A DNA stretch of 38,597 nucleotides from a virus. The notes under the pieces were generated by a model. That model did not search any database, was not told the DNA's origin, and saw nothing but the letters and a program-made list of their open reading frames with translations. The position numbers were made by a program, and so were the translations under genes. Positions 1-5,909 of the stretch are shown here, piece after piece (positions within the stretch are counted from its first letter, which is position 1; each line of letters begins with the position of its first letter). The stretch spans positions 1-38,597 of IMG/VR virus record IMGVR_UViG_3300037587_000320, one strand, 5' to 3'.

Positions 1-127
1 AGTAAACATTGAAAACAATACAGGAGCGGTGCTAACGGTTTACGGAGATATACCAAGCTCACTCGTATTAAGTAGGGCCGAAGTGACTGGTTGGTAATAA
101 AAAAGCGCCTACTCATCAGTAGGCGCC
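1..127. repeat. 127-bp exact terminal direct repeat, left copy
   Basis: Bases 1-127 are identical to bases 38471-38597. The repeat covers the last codons of the tailspike gene and most of its terminator hairpin. An overlap of exactly 127 bases is a common assembly k-mer length, so this most likely marks a circularised contig. A physical short terminal repeat is possible but less likely. Confidence 0.95.
2..97 (+). CDS. 3' end of the tailspike gene (duplicate of the right end)
   Basis: The frame starting at base 2 encodes the last 31 residues of the tailspike and ends with TAA at 95-97. It duplicates 38472-38567. It is not a separate gene: it is where the circular genome was cut, and the full reading frame is at the right end of the window. 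Confidence 0.9.
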   Translation, partial: VNIENNTGAVLTVYGDIPSSLVLSRAEVTGW

Positions 128-131
128 TTTT
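99..131. terminator. Bidirectional rho-independent terminator
   Basis: A perfect 9-bp stem (GCGCCTACT at 105-113 with AGTAGGCGC at 118-126) closes a 4-base loop. A run of A precedes it (99-104) and a run of T follows it (128-131). It can therefore stop the tailspike transcript from the left and the minus-strand operon from the right. The two transcription units converge here. Confidence 0.85.
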
Positions 132-159
132 CGTCCAGTGTAAGGATAGGAATCTAGCC

Positions 160-351
160 TCAAAGCGGCCTTACGCCCTCGGACGAGTTATGTATTGTAC
201 AACCAGTGATTGTAAAAGAACCGCAACTATCAAAAATCACCCATATCACGTCACTCGTTATAGGCTTGTCTGTCCAATCTTTAAATATCTCAGACTCAAG
301 CCTTTCAACTGCCAGTTTTAATTTATCCTGACCTTTAATTGCTTCGCTCAT
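160..351 (-). CDS. Hypothetical protein, last gene of the leftward operon
   Basis: This 63-residue protein is not recognised. It begins MSEAIKGQDKLK, with an amphipathic, probably helical, first third and a more hydrophobic second half containing two cysteines. An AAGGAAAG ribosome site sits just ahead of the ATG. It lies 43 bases downstream of the holin-like gene and just before the operon terminator. It may be a small lysis accessory protein, but that is only inferred from position. Confidence 0.6.
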   Translation of the reverse strand: MSEAIKGQDKLKLAVERLESEIFKDWTDKPITSDVIWVIFDSCGSFTITGCTIHNSSEGVRPL

Positions 352-394
352 TATTACTTTCCTTATTTGCTAACAGCGGGATTGCGCCTTGGTG

Positions 395-880
395 TTATTT
401 ACGCATATCCTTGTTTGCGCTGCTTCGAGTTGTTCCGAACCAAAATTGCATTGCGCCGCCCCATTCTTTAATGACGACACCGAGAAGCATAAATAAAACG
501 TCCCGACTGCCCTCTGGCGGCGATAAATAGAAAAGCATATAAACGATACCAGCAACAGCCAAAGTTAGCCCTATGCTTAATACGGCTGGCATACGGCTAT
601 GCTTATTCTCCATTCTTGCGTTTTGCTTATCACCAACCTCAAGCGCAAACACATCGACGCCCATTTTTTCCATCTTGAGCTTAAATTCATTATCAGCGTT
701 TTTAATTTCGGCTAATTGCTCAGGGCTTGCTTGTTCAATGAATATCTGTAAATCGTTTTCAGTTGAGCCTTCACCCAGGAACTTACCCGTTAAAAACTTT
801 GTTGCGGCACCGGCAAACGGCCCGCCAATAGCCGTGGCTAATGTCGGCGCTATTGCCGCTAATGTATCTTTCCAACTCAT
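395..880 (-). CDS. Three-TM holin-like membrane protein (GTA holin type)
   Basis: The 161-residue protein has a hydrophobic small-residue segment at about 11-30, a charged middle (40-95), and two clear membrane helices at about 99-119 and 127-148. It ends with the motif FWFGTTRSSANKD. This arrangement and ending resemble the three-TM holin family described from gene transfer agents. Such proteins open the inner membrane so that a lysis enzyme can reach the wall. The start codon overlaps the stop of the DUF5675 gene by 4 bases (ATGA), so the two are probably translated together. Family assignment is from memory of the motif. A second holin candidate exists at 15415-15723, so which one triggers lysis is open. 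Confidence 0.75.
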   Translation of the reverse strand: MSWKDTLAAIAPTLATAIGGPFAGAATKFLTGKFLGEGSTENDLQIFIEQASPEQLAEIKNADNEFKLKMEKMGVDVFALEVGDKQNARMENKHSRMPAVLSIGLTLAVAGIVYMLFYLSPPEGSRDVLFMLLGVVIKEWGGAMQFWFGTTRSSANKDMRK

Positions 881-1275
881 AATCCAATCTCCATCAAAAA
901 GCTATTCGGCAAAGAGTCCATCAGCCCGTTAAATGCGGTTACGCTTGCGCCAACATCCGGAATGCTATCACCATCAATAAACTGTATCGACGTACCAACT
1001 AAAATGCAGCCTTGGATTTGTTTGGTAAAATTCCCCTTGTGAATCCTAATGTGAGTTCGCCCAAATACTCCTTCAATATTAATACACTCACCAAGCGAGG
1101 GGCTTACTATTTTTTTACACTGGTAAACGCCGCGAGGGATGCAGCTAATATTTGGTTTATTATCCAGCCATGGCAACTCAAGCGTAAAGCACTGATAGTC
1201 GCCATATGACAATCGACCGAGTGTGCAATCACTATGGTTCACGCGGCCTCTAATTTTCAATCTTAATTCACTCAT
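877..1275 (-). CDS. DUF5675 family protein
   Basis: The 132-residue protein matches the DUF5675 pattern. It has FTLELPWLDN near residues 31-40, SCIPRGVYQCKK, then SPSLGECI, and GRTHIRIHKGN followed by GCILVG (about 71-93). The IHKGN...GC arrangement, a histidine-glycine followed by a glycine-cysteine, recalls the active-site order of L,D-transpeptidases. This suggests, but does not prove, a cell-wall-related enzyme. The gene sits directly upstream of the three-TM holin-like gene with a 4-base overlap, which supports a role in lysis. No experimental function for the family is known to me. Confidence 0.75.
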   Translation of the reverse strand: MSELRLKIRGRVNHSDCTLGRLSYGDYQCFTLELPWLDNKPNISCIPRGVYQCKKIVSPSLGECINIEGVFGRTHIRIHKGNFTKQIQGCILVGTSIQFIDGDSIPDVGASVTAFNGLMDSLPNSFLMEIGL

Positions 1276-1276
1276 T

Positions 1277-1750
1277 TCAATTCCTTATGTACGCCCATAG
1301 GCGCGTTAGTTTTATTAACGATAATGACAAGTGTGATTTTATAACAGTTATAGGGTTTCTATTTTTTTTAACTACGGATAAAAAAACAAACTCGTCACCC
1401 CTTAACTCACTTAAATCGGTTGACCCGTCAAACCTGCTGTTTTTATTACTGTCAATGAATTTACACCCATCCCAAAATATAGCGTGACCCTCACCGCTAA
1501 ATAGACCTATGAAAATAATCCCCGTTCCATGGTTAAATAAATAATTAGGGTATTCAAAGTACCCATCTTTAACAATGTCATATCCTTTAATTCCGAACTT
1601 CTTAAGAAGATTAACTCTAACTCCCAGTTTTTTTCTGTTTGTCAATAATTTTTTAAGTCTACGCTTTGATTGGTGCCACTCTATACCCTCTGACATAGCG
1701 TAGGCGCATATACAGCAATCTCCATGTGTGACCCCTCTAACTATTCTCAT
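1277..1750 (-). CDS. Putative papain-like cysteine hydrolase
   Basis: The 157-residue protein has an N-terminal cysteine cluster GDCCICAYAM (residues 10-19), a middle GIKGYDIVKDG, and a GHAIFWDG block with His89 followed by KFIDSN (98-102). The order of cysteine near the N terminus, then GH followed by a tryptophan-aspartate-glycine turn, then Asp or Asn, is the layout of C39-like and other papain-fold peptidases. The last 40 residues are basic and amphipathic. A good GGAG site precedes the ATG. The gene lies between an acyl carrier protein and DUF5675 plus holin genes, so it may be the lysis enzyme (amidase or peptidase) or act on a host protein. It is flanked by 17-bp direct repeats, suggesting it was inserted or can be lost as a unit. 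The substrate is unknown. Confidence 0.6.
   Translation of the reverse strand: MRIVRGVTHGDCCICAYAMSEGIEWHQSKRRLKKLLTNRKKLGVRVNLLKKFGIKGYDIVKDGYFEYPNYLFNHGTGIIFIGLFSGEGHAIFWDGCKFIDSNKNSRFDGSTDLSELRGDEFVFLSVVKKNRNPITVIKSHLSLSLIKLTRLWAYIRN
1292..1308. repeat. 17-bp direct repeat, copy A
   Basis: CGCCCATAGGCGCGTTA here is identical to 1766-1782. This copy encodes part of the C-terminal tail of the cysteine hydrolase. The two copies are 474 bp apart, exactly the length of that gene with its stop codon. Confidence 0.85.
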
Positions 1751-1765
1751 AAGTCTCCAAGTTTG

Positions 1766-1782
1766 CGCCCATAGGCGCGTTA
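1766..1782. repeat. 17-bp direct repeat, copy B
   Basis: Identical to 1292-1308. This copy lies between the acyl carrier protein stop and the cysteine hydrolase start. Recombination between the copies would remove the hydrolase gene cleanly. The repeat also contains a short palindrome (GCGCC/GGCGC type), so it could form a small intergenic hairpin. Confidence 0.85.
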
Positions 1783-1783
1783 A

Positions 1784-2011
1784 TTACACCAATGGCGTTA
1801 TGTAGTCGATTGCTTGTCTTACTGAAGTTATGCGCTCAGCGTCATTGTCAGGTATCTCTAAATCGAATTCCTCTTCAAGCGCCATAATACATTCGACTGT
1901 ATCGAGCGAATCCATACCTAGAGAATCAACCGTGCTTTCTAATGTAACTTCATCTTTACTTAGCCCAACGGTTTCGCATATTTCACGAATAACTCTATTT
2001 TCAATACTCAT
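1784..2011 (-). CDS. acpP: Acyl carrier protein
   Basis: The 75-residue acidic protein is collinear with bacterial AcpP. It has the helix I start [15 protein letters not shown], the phosphopantetheine motif GMDSLDTVE with Ser35 as the attachment site, [12 protein letters not shown] (44-55), [14 protein letters not shown] (58-71) and a shortened C terminus. Holo-ACP carries acyl chains in fatty acid and lipid A synthesis and binds several regulators in host cells. A strong AAGGGGAAAGAG ribosome site precedes the start. All core residues are kept, so the product should be modifiable by the host phosphopantetheinyl transferase. The gene lies in the minus-strand operon between a 40-residue coiled-coil gene and the cysteine hydrolase. 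Why a small phage needs its own ACP is unknown. Ideas include redirecting lipid synthesis, binding SpoT, or supplying an acyl donor. Confidence 0.95.
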   Translation of the reverse strand: MSIENRVIREICETVGLSKDEVTLESTVDSLGMDSLDTVECIMALEEEFDLEIPDNDAERITSVRQAIDYITPLV

Positions 2012-2021
2012 CTCTTTCCCC

Positions 2022-2144
2022 TTATTTACGCTTCAATCGTTCCCGCTCTTTACGTTCTTTAGCGAGTCGTTTTATTTCCTGCTTCTGTCGCTCTAACTCG
2101 GTTAGCCGCTTAGGATCTTTGTCATTCGCAACGCCGTCTATCAT
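2022..2144 (-). CDS. Small charged coiled-coil protein (40 aa)
   Basis: The frame ATG to TAA encodes 40 residues, starting [14 protein letters not shown] and continuing as a highly charged helix rich in Lys, Arg, Glu and Gln with heptad-like leucines. A GGGA ribosome site lies 7 bases before the ATG. It fills the gap between the zinc-ribbon gene and the acyl carrier protein gene, which supports it being real. It has no recognised family. The charge suggests nucleic acid or protein binding. Confidence 0.65.
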   Translation of the reverse strand: MIDGVANDKDPKRLTELERQKQEIKRLAKERKERERLKRK

Positions 2145-2161
2145 TATAAAATCCCGTTAAA

Positions 2162-2380
2162 TTAAACCGTTTGCCCCGCTTCGTATTTTGTGGTTAATGG
2201 TCGGCAATCTTCACCGGCACTTTTTCCACAGTTTGAGCAATTTATATTTGGTATTACGTTTCTGTGATAAAAATCATCATCGTAACCATATTTAAGATCG
2301 TCCTCGTTGCCACAATGCCCACATTCCAGTATTGCAGTGAAATCCCTTCGATGTTGGCTAGTTATTTTCTTAATTTTCAT
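2162..2380 (-). CDS. Zinc-ribbon protein
   Basis: The 72-residue protein has two cysteine pairs, CGHC (20-23) and CSNC (48-51), followed by a further cysteine at CRPL. This is a typical single zinc ribbon. Small proteins of this type are common in phage recombination and early operons, where they probably bind nucleic acid or partner proteins. An AGGTAG ribosome site precedes the start. It sits downstream of the SSB-like gene in the same leftward operon. The specific role is unknown. Confidence 0.75.
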   Translation of the reverse strand: MKIKKITSQHRRDFTAILECGHCGNEDDLKYGYDDDFYHRNVIPNINCSNCGKSAGEDCRPLTTKYEAGQTV

Positions 2381-2441
2381 TATAAACTACCTGTTGTTTA
2401 ATTAATCATACCACGTATTAACGAGATAGATGCTCTTACCA

Positions 2442-2786
2442 CTAGAACGGGATTTCTTCATCCCAACCTTCATCTAACTGTGCCGGTTGCTGTTGTTGCG
2501 GTGGAGCTTGCTGGTATATGCTTTGCTGTGGTTCCGCCGGTTGCTGTTGCGGATCATGGTCACGCCAAAAAACCTTGCAGTTACCTAAGATATTACCTTT
2601 TACTCCCCGTTGCTTTTCTTCCTTGGTAACGTCTTGAGTGATCATTCCTGAATTGCCATATTGATCTAGTTGGTCAGTGTCGATAAAAACAGTAGCGTCA
2701 AGATAAACACCTTTTTGACCTTTAAATAACCGAGCCTTATCTATCTTGCTAACGTCTATCTTTAAACTTACGCCTACTTTAGCCAT
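2442..2786 (-). CDS. ssb: Single-stranded DNA-binding protein-like
   Basis: The 114-residue protein has a beta-rich N-terminal half of the size of an OB fold (about 1-75). A Gln/Pro-rich linker follows (80-103), and an acidic C-terminal tip ends DEEIPF (109-114). That tip matches the conserved SSB tail used to recruit replication and repair proteins. The N-terminal half is shorter than standard SSB and not clearly homologous by eye, so it is a divergent phage version. Its ATG overlaps the stop of the Rad52-like gene (TAATG), linking the two in one recombination module. The likely role is coating single strands for annealing and replication. Confidence 0.75.
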   Translation of the reverse strand: MAKVGVSLKIDVSKIDKARLFKGQKGVYLDATVFIDTDQLDQYGNSGMITQDVTKEEKQRGVKGNILGNCKVFWRDHDPQQQPAEPQQSIYQQAPPQQQQPAQLDEGWDEEIPF

Positions 2787-3244
2787 TACTTTGTTCCTTT
2801 ATTGGTTTGTTTTGGTATCGCCCAGCCTGGTAGGTTTGGCGGTCTTGTTATGTTACCGTTTTTTAGATCACACCACACATTATCGAGGTAGTATAAATAT
2901 CTAGCTACACCCCACAATACAGCGGCACGCTTGAAAGCATCTGAATAGCGCCCTTTCTCACCCTCTATGTCGGTTTCGCCAGCGCCGTTACTTCGCCAAA
3001 CCCATTCGTTATCGATTTTAATCCCGATTCGACAACAGCCCTCAAAAGGATATTCTACCTGCCAATTATCGCCGCACACATCATCAAGTCGCTTCATTAC
3101 GTCCCTGGCGTCAACATAAGCAAGAGCAATACCTTTAGTCGCTTGCTTGGCAGATACGCCCAAAGATCTTGCGTTAGTCGCGCCGGTGCGCCAATGAACC
3201 ACCTTTGGATCGAACGGCTGTTTTAGTTGGTTAGTTATTGTCAT
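2786..3244 (-). CDS. Rad52/Rad22-like single-strand annealing protein
   Basis: From the preferred start the protein has 152 residues. Motifs typical of the Rad52-like phage annealase family are visible: AYVDARDVMKRLD (42-54), GDNWQVEY, SNGAGETDIEGEKG (85-98) and SDAFKRAAVLWGVARYLY (101-118). These proteins form rings that anneal complementary single strands. The ATG at 3244 is chosen because GGAG lies 8 bases upstream and the homology begins near it. An in-frame ATG further upstream would overlap a separate 37-codon gene. The gene is followed at once by the SSB-like gene, matching the usual annealase plus SSB pairing. I see no exonuclease partner nearby. Confidence 0.88.
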   Translation of the reverse strand: MTITNQLKQPFDPKVVHWRTGATNARSLGVSAKQATKGIALAYVDARDVMKRLDDVCGDNWQVEYPFEGCCRIGIKIDNEWVWRSNGAGETDIEGEKGRYSDAFKRAAVLWGVARYLYYLDNVWCDLKNGNITRPPNLPGWAIPKQTNKGTK

Positions 3245-3344
3245 CGTCGCCACTCCAAAATGAACGATCATCTTCATGCGCTTGCTCGGGGGTTTTACCC
3301 TGCCTTGCTGCGCATTCATCAAGAAACTCTTTTTCTGAATCCAT
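3231..3344 (-). CDS. Small acidic protein (37 aa)
   Basis: The frame encodes 37 residues, starting MDSEKEFLDECAARQG and ending in an acidic tail SGDDDNN. The ATG overlaps the stop of the upstream gene (TAATG), with GGGAG about 8 bases before it. Its 3' end overlaps the Rad52-like start by 14 bases. These couplings suggest it is translated. It has no recognised family. Confidence 0.6.
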   Translation of the reverse strand: MDSEKEFLDECAARQGKTPEQAHEDDRSFWSGDDDNN

Positions 3345-3607
3345 TAGTATTTTCTCCCTGGATAAACAACTGATGATAATTGTTCCGGTGTTAAAGGTTC
3401 AACCTTAAGGTTTCCGCGAAGCTCAAGCCATTTCTCTCGCTCTTTAATTGATTTCAGCGCCATTGCCTTGCCAGCAGCTTCGAGCCTTAATTTAGCATCA
3501 TGAAAGCTTTCAGCATATCCTACCACTTTAACTTTTGACATTTGAGCGATACCACCGGCGATGGCTTCTTGAGTAGTTGGATAACCCTGGCGCATAGGTC
3601 TATTCAT
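3344..3607 (-). CDS. Hypothetical protein in the recombination operon
   Basis: This 87-residue protein starts MNRPMRQGYPTTQEAIAGG. It has a helical, basic middle (FHDAKLRLEAAGKAMALKSI) and ends PGRKY. It is not recognised. The start at 3607 overlaps the stop of the upstream gene by 8 bases, and its stop overlaps the next ATG, so the run of genes is translationally coupled. An in-frame ATG 33 bases upstream would overlap the neighbour more and has no better ribosome site. Confidence 0.65.
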   Translation of the reverse strand: MNRPMRQGYPTTQEAIAGGIAQMSKVKVVGYAESFHDAKLRLEAAGKAMALKSIKEREKWLELRGNLKVEPLTPEQLSSVVYPGRKY

Positions 3608-3806
3608 TTTCAGGCGTCCCCATTGTTTTGATGGGCTCATCCGCTTTAAACATCTTTGACTTTTTGTTTTGCGTGTTAACCGAGGCCATCAGTGCTTTTT
3701 TAGAAAACACATCATGATTGAAATCCGAAGACTCAACTGCGGCCTTATATTTTTTCTTTTCATCCGCAGTTAGCGAAATGTGAACTACTAAACCTTTTTC
3801 TGACAT
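3600..3806 (-). CDS. Hypothetical protein, basic (68 aa)
   Basis: The protein starts MSEKGLVVHISLTADEKKKYK. AGAGGT lies 5 bases before the ATG at 3806, a better site than the in-frame ATG 33 bases upstream. The N-terminal strand followed by a helix (LVVHISLTADEKKKYKAAVES) vaguely recalls ribbon-helix-helix proteins, but the match is weak. It ends with a lysine-rich tail and PENE. It lies between the coiled-coil gene and the 87-residue gene. Confidence 0.65.
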   Translation of the reverse strand: MSEKGLVVHISLTADEKKKYKAAVESSDFNHDVFSKKALMASVNTQNKKSKMFKADEPIKTMGTPENE

Positions 3807-3825
3807 AACTACCTCTGCTGTTAAA

Positions 3826-4494
3826 TTATAAGTTGGCATTTTTTAGGGATTCGTCGTACCACTCCCAATTATCAACTCCGCCTTTTTCAAGCGCTGCCAT
3901 TTTCTTTTGAGTAGCAAGTAATGACTCATGTTCTGATTTAGTTATAAACTTATCCTTACCACGCCAATCACTAATGTAAACTAGCATGGAATTAAATTTA
4001 TCTTGAATCTTATCTATACCGGCTTTTGCTGCTTTATTTATATTAAAGTTGGCTTCTCTTGCTAGCTCCAAAGTTTGTATTTCAGACTTTAATAAATCAG
4101 CCTTGGTATTTAAGCCACTTACAGCTTCGCGCCATTCAGCGTGTAAAATTTTAGTTTCTTCAAACTCTACCTTCTGTCTTTCGATTTCTTTTTGTAAGCT
4201 AATGATTGAATTAGCTTCGATTGGTGAGTCATGCAATAGTCTTTTCTCTACCATGCAAATTATTGAATGTTCCTCGTCTTGAATATCCGCAAGAATAGCT
4301 TGTGCCTGATCATATTCATCTTGCGCAGCTTCTCCACTAGACATAGGAGATCGACACTCTGACGGAGTGCAATAATACTCAGCCTCGATATTGGAAGCAA
4401 AGTGAGTGTTTAACTGTATTTCGCAGAACGCATCATTTACATCTCTAATAATTACGCACGGGTTGTTTTGATAAAACTTTATTTGGTCACTCAT
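3826..4494 (-). CDS. Coiled-coil hypothetical protein, first gene of the leftward operon
   Basis: The 222-residue protein has an N-terminal region with several cysteines (1-50) and a long heptad-rich helical region (about 55-180) with segments such as IISLQKEIERQKVEFEE and ADLLKSEIQTLELARE. Its C terminus contains tryptophans (WRGKDKF, DNWEWYDESL). AAAGGA lies 8 bases before the ATG. It is the first gene after the divergent promoter region, so it should be made early. It is not recognised. It could be a structural coiled coil or a regulator of the downstream recombination genes. Confidence 0.75.
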   Translation of the reverse strand: MSDQIKFYQNNPCVIIRDVNDAFCEIQLNTHFASNIEAEYYCTPSECRSPMSSGEAAQDEYDQAQAILADIQDEEHSIICMVEKRLLHDSPIEANSIISLQKEIERQKVEFEETKILHAEWREAVSGLNTKADLLKSEIQTLELAREANFNINKAAKAGIDKIQDKFNSMLVYISDWRGKDKFITKSEHESLLATQKKMAALEKGGVDNWEWYDESLKNANL

Positions 4495-4537
4495 GTTTTA
4501 ATTCCTTTTAGCTTTAGCTTTTCGTTTCGATGGATTA

Positions 4538-4565
4538 ACTTTACGCTAATTGAGATATAAAGCAA
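4538..4565 (-). promoter_or_regulatory. Putative leftward early promoter
   Basis: Read on the minus strand, TTGCTT (4565-4560) and TAAAGT (4543-4538) are separated by 16 bases. They lie about 45 bases upstream of the first leftward gene, in an AT-rich divergent gap. This fits a sigma-70-type promoter for the whole minus operon. Confidence 0.5.
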
Positions 4566-4611
4566 CATTTAATTAGATTTATTTTATTCTTTTTTTATTC
4601 CCAAATATCGC

Positions 4612-4639
4612 TTGACTATCCCACCAAACCTGATAAGTT
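4612..4639 (+). promoter_or_regulatory. Putative rightward early promoter
   Basis: TTGACT (4612-4617) is followed after 16 bases by TAAGTT (4634-4639), with TGATAAG overlapping it. The -35 match is good and the -10 match weak. It lies upstream of the first rightward small gene in the divergent gap 4495-4670. Confidence 0.4.
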
Positions 4640-4670
4640 GGTTGCATAAACAAAACGCAAGGATCAGAAC

Positions 4671-4946
4671 ATGAAAACTCACTTCGAGGTAAATTTAAAT
4701 ATAATGTCTGTTGAGTGCAGATTTAGAGCGACAATTGAATTTTTAACTAACGAGTCGTTTAAAGTTGTTGACCTGCACTATCGGGGCCCGTATTCAAAAG
4801 GCTTGATATTTAGCTCTGACCTGCTTCTTAACGAATCAACATATCAAGAAGCTGAAGAAAAAATTAAGGCTCAGATTAAAGAGTCTGAAATTAACAACAG
4901 GCGGGTAAACCTATTCTGCCAGTCAACTAAACAAGGATTAAACTAA
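4671..4946 (+). CDS. Hypothetical protein (91 aa)
   Basis: First gene of the rightward small-gene chain. It has a beta-rich N-terminal half (HFEVNLNIMSVECRFRATIEFL) and a charged helical C-terminal half (YQEAEEKIKAQIKESEINN). AAGGATC lies before the ATG. It is not recognised. The stop overlaps the next ATG by one base (TAATG). Confidence 0.65.
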   Translation: MKTHFEVNLNIMSVECRFRATIEFLTNESFKVVDLHYRGPYSKGLIFSSDLLLNESTYQEAEEKIKAQIKESEINNRRVNLFCQSTKQGLN

Positions 4947-5182
4947 TGAAAAATGCAGACAAACCATCAAGACCATGCACCGGAGATGCTTACGCAGATG
5001 TTACAGCCTTCGGTAACGAGCAAACATCAAACGGAACTGGACTAACCAAGCGCGAGGCTTTCGCAATGGCAGCTATTCAGGGTATGCTGTCTGGTGGAGC
5101 TTTGATAAATAAAAATTTCTCACTTGAATACATAAAGGACCGCTCTTATTTTATGGCCGATCTAATGCTGGAGGAAGACTAA
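4946..5182 (+). CDS. Conserved small phage protein (78 aa)
   Basis: The protein contains TKREAFAMAAIQGMLSGG (about 35-52), a motif I recognise as frequent in small phage early proteins of unknown role. It ends with the acidic LMLEED. It is coupled to both neighbours by one-base TAATG overlaps. The small alanine/glycine-rich helix could be a protein-binding or membrane-associated segment. Confidence 0.7.
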   Translation: MKNADKPSRPCTGDAYADVTAFGNEQTSNGTGLTKREAFAMAAIQGMLSGGALINKNFSLEYIKDRSYFMADLMLEED

Positions 5183-5268
5183 TGCCAAACTTAAACCGCC
5201 CATGGTTCCCGGCAGCCATGATAGTTGTTGTATTAATACTAAACACATGCGCCGGGGTGATGCCATGA
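5182..5268 (+). CDS. Very small membrane peptide (28 aa)
   Basis: ATG at 5182 overlaps the previous stop (TAATG), and GGAGGAAG lies just upstream. The 28 residues, starting MPNLNRPWFPAAMIVVV, form one hydrophobic helix ending LNTCAGVMP. The stop overlaps the next ATG (ATGA). It probably inserts in the inner membrane. The LNTC segment faintly resembles a lipobox but is far from the N terminus. Confidence 0.5.
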   Translation: MPNLNRPWFPAAMIVVVLILNTCAGVMP

Positions 5269-5390
5269 AGGGCCGAAACGTTTACTTGCTAGCGCTTCTA
5301 TTGGTATCAACAGTAACAGCCACAGCGTTCATTCACAGCGTGTTGAACACGCCGCCATTAACTGAGCTATCTAGTAAGGCTGGGGGTTAA
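5265..5390 (+). CDS. Small single-TM protein (41 aa)
   Basis: ATG at 5265 overlaps the stop of the preceding peptide by 4 bases. The protein starts MKGRNVYLLALLLVSTVTA, with one membrane helix at about 7-26, and has a short polar tail TELSSKAGG. The basic start followed by the hydrophobic segment could also be an uncleaved signal anchor. It forms a pair with the 28-residue membrane peptide. The function is unknown. Confidence 0.55.
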   Translation: MKGRNVYLLALLLVSTVTATAFIHSVLNTPPLTELSSKAGG

Positions 5391-5391
5391 T

Positions 5392-5691
5392 ATGAACACA
5401 ACATTTAAAGTTGGTGATATTGTTGATGCTAAATCAAAATGGTATCAAGCAACAGAAAGTCCAATACAAGAGATTGGAGTGCGTTATATTAAAGTTGATG
5501 GCGAGTTTTACTCTATTAACGAATTGACTTTAGTAAAAATACCTCCTTACAAAGACCAGTTTACGCCGTGGAAACCTGGCTGTCTGGTAACCATTAGTGC
5601 GGAGACAATAACAAAGCAGACAAAGTTAGAATCAGAAGCCCGCCTAATAGCCAATAAGTCAATACGGAAAGCAGTGAGGCGACAAAAATGA
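5392..5691 (+). CDS. Hypothetical protein with SH3-like features (99 aa)
   Basis: The N-terminal half begins TFKVGDIVDAKSKWYQ and continues with alternating strands (IGVRYIKVDGEFYSI), resembling a small SH3- or KOW-like barrel. The C terminus is basic and helical (KSIRKAVRRQK). GGGGGTT precedes the ATG. It overlaps the next gene by 4 bases. The fold is inferred from pattern only. Confidence 0.65.
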   Translation: MNTTFKVGDIVDAKSKWYQATESPIQEIGVRYIKVDGEFYSINELTLVKIPPYKDQFTPWKPGCLVTISAETITKQTKLESEARLIANKSIRKAVRRQK

Positions 5692-5897
5692 TTACAGCAA
5701 TAGGATGGACAACGACTCAAGAAGAAATAGACCGCAATGTAGCTCTGTCTCGCGAAAACGAAATTATAGCAAGAGATAATCCAATAATTAAAGCTGCAAA
5801 GCACAAACATACTTTAATGCGTAAAGACCTAAACCGCGAAATAGAAGATCAACTAAGCCGTCAGTGGATAGAGCAAGTATCCGGCGACATAATTTAA
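5688..5897 (+). CDS. Hypothetical helical protein (69 aa)
   Basis: The protein starts MITAIGWTTTQEEIDRNVAL and is mostly charged helix (NEIIARDNPIIKAAKHKHTL). The ATGA overlap with the previous gene implies coupling. It is not recognised. Confidence 0.6.
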   Translation: MITAIGWTTTQEEIDRNVALSRENEIIARDNPIIKAAKHKHTLMRKDLNREIEDQLSRQWIEQVSGDII

Positions 5898-5909
5898 CAA
5901 GGAAGCAGC

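Noticed and set aside
573-932. A 119-codon plus-strand frame over the holin-like gene
   Set aside because: The minus-strand gene has a recognisable membrane plan, family ending and coupling to neighbours. The plus frame has none of these.
1292-1782. The two 17-bp repeats as a CRISPR array or att sites
   Set aside because: There are only two copies, one gene apart, with no spacers of equal size and no integrase in the genome.
5182-5268. A lipoprotein signal in the 28-residue peptide
   Set aside because: The cysteine lies at residue 23 close to the C terminus, leaving no mature chain, so lipid processing would give almost nothing.
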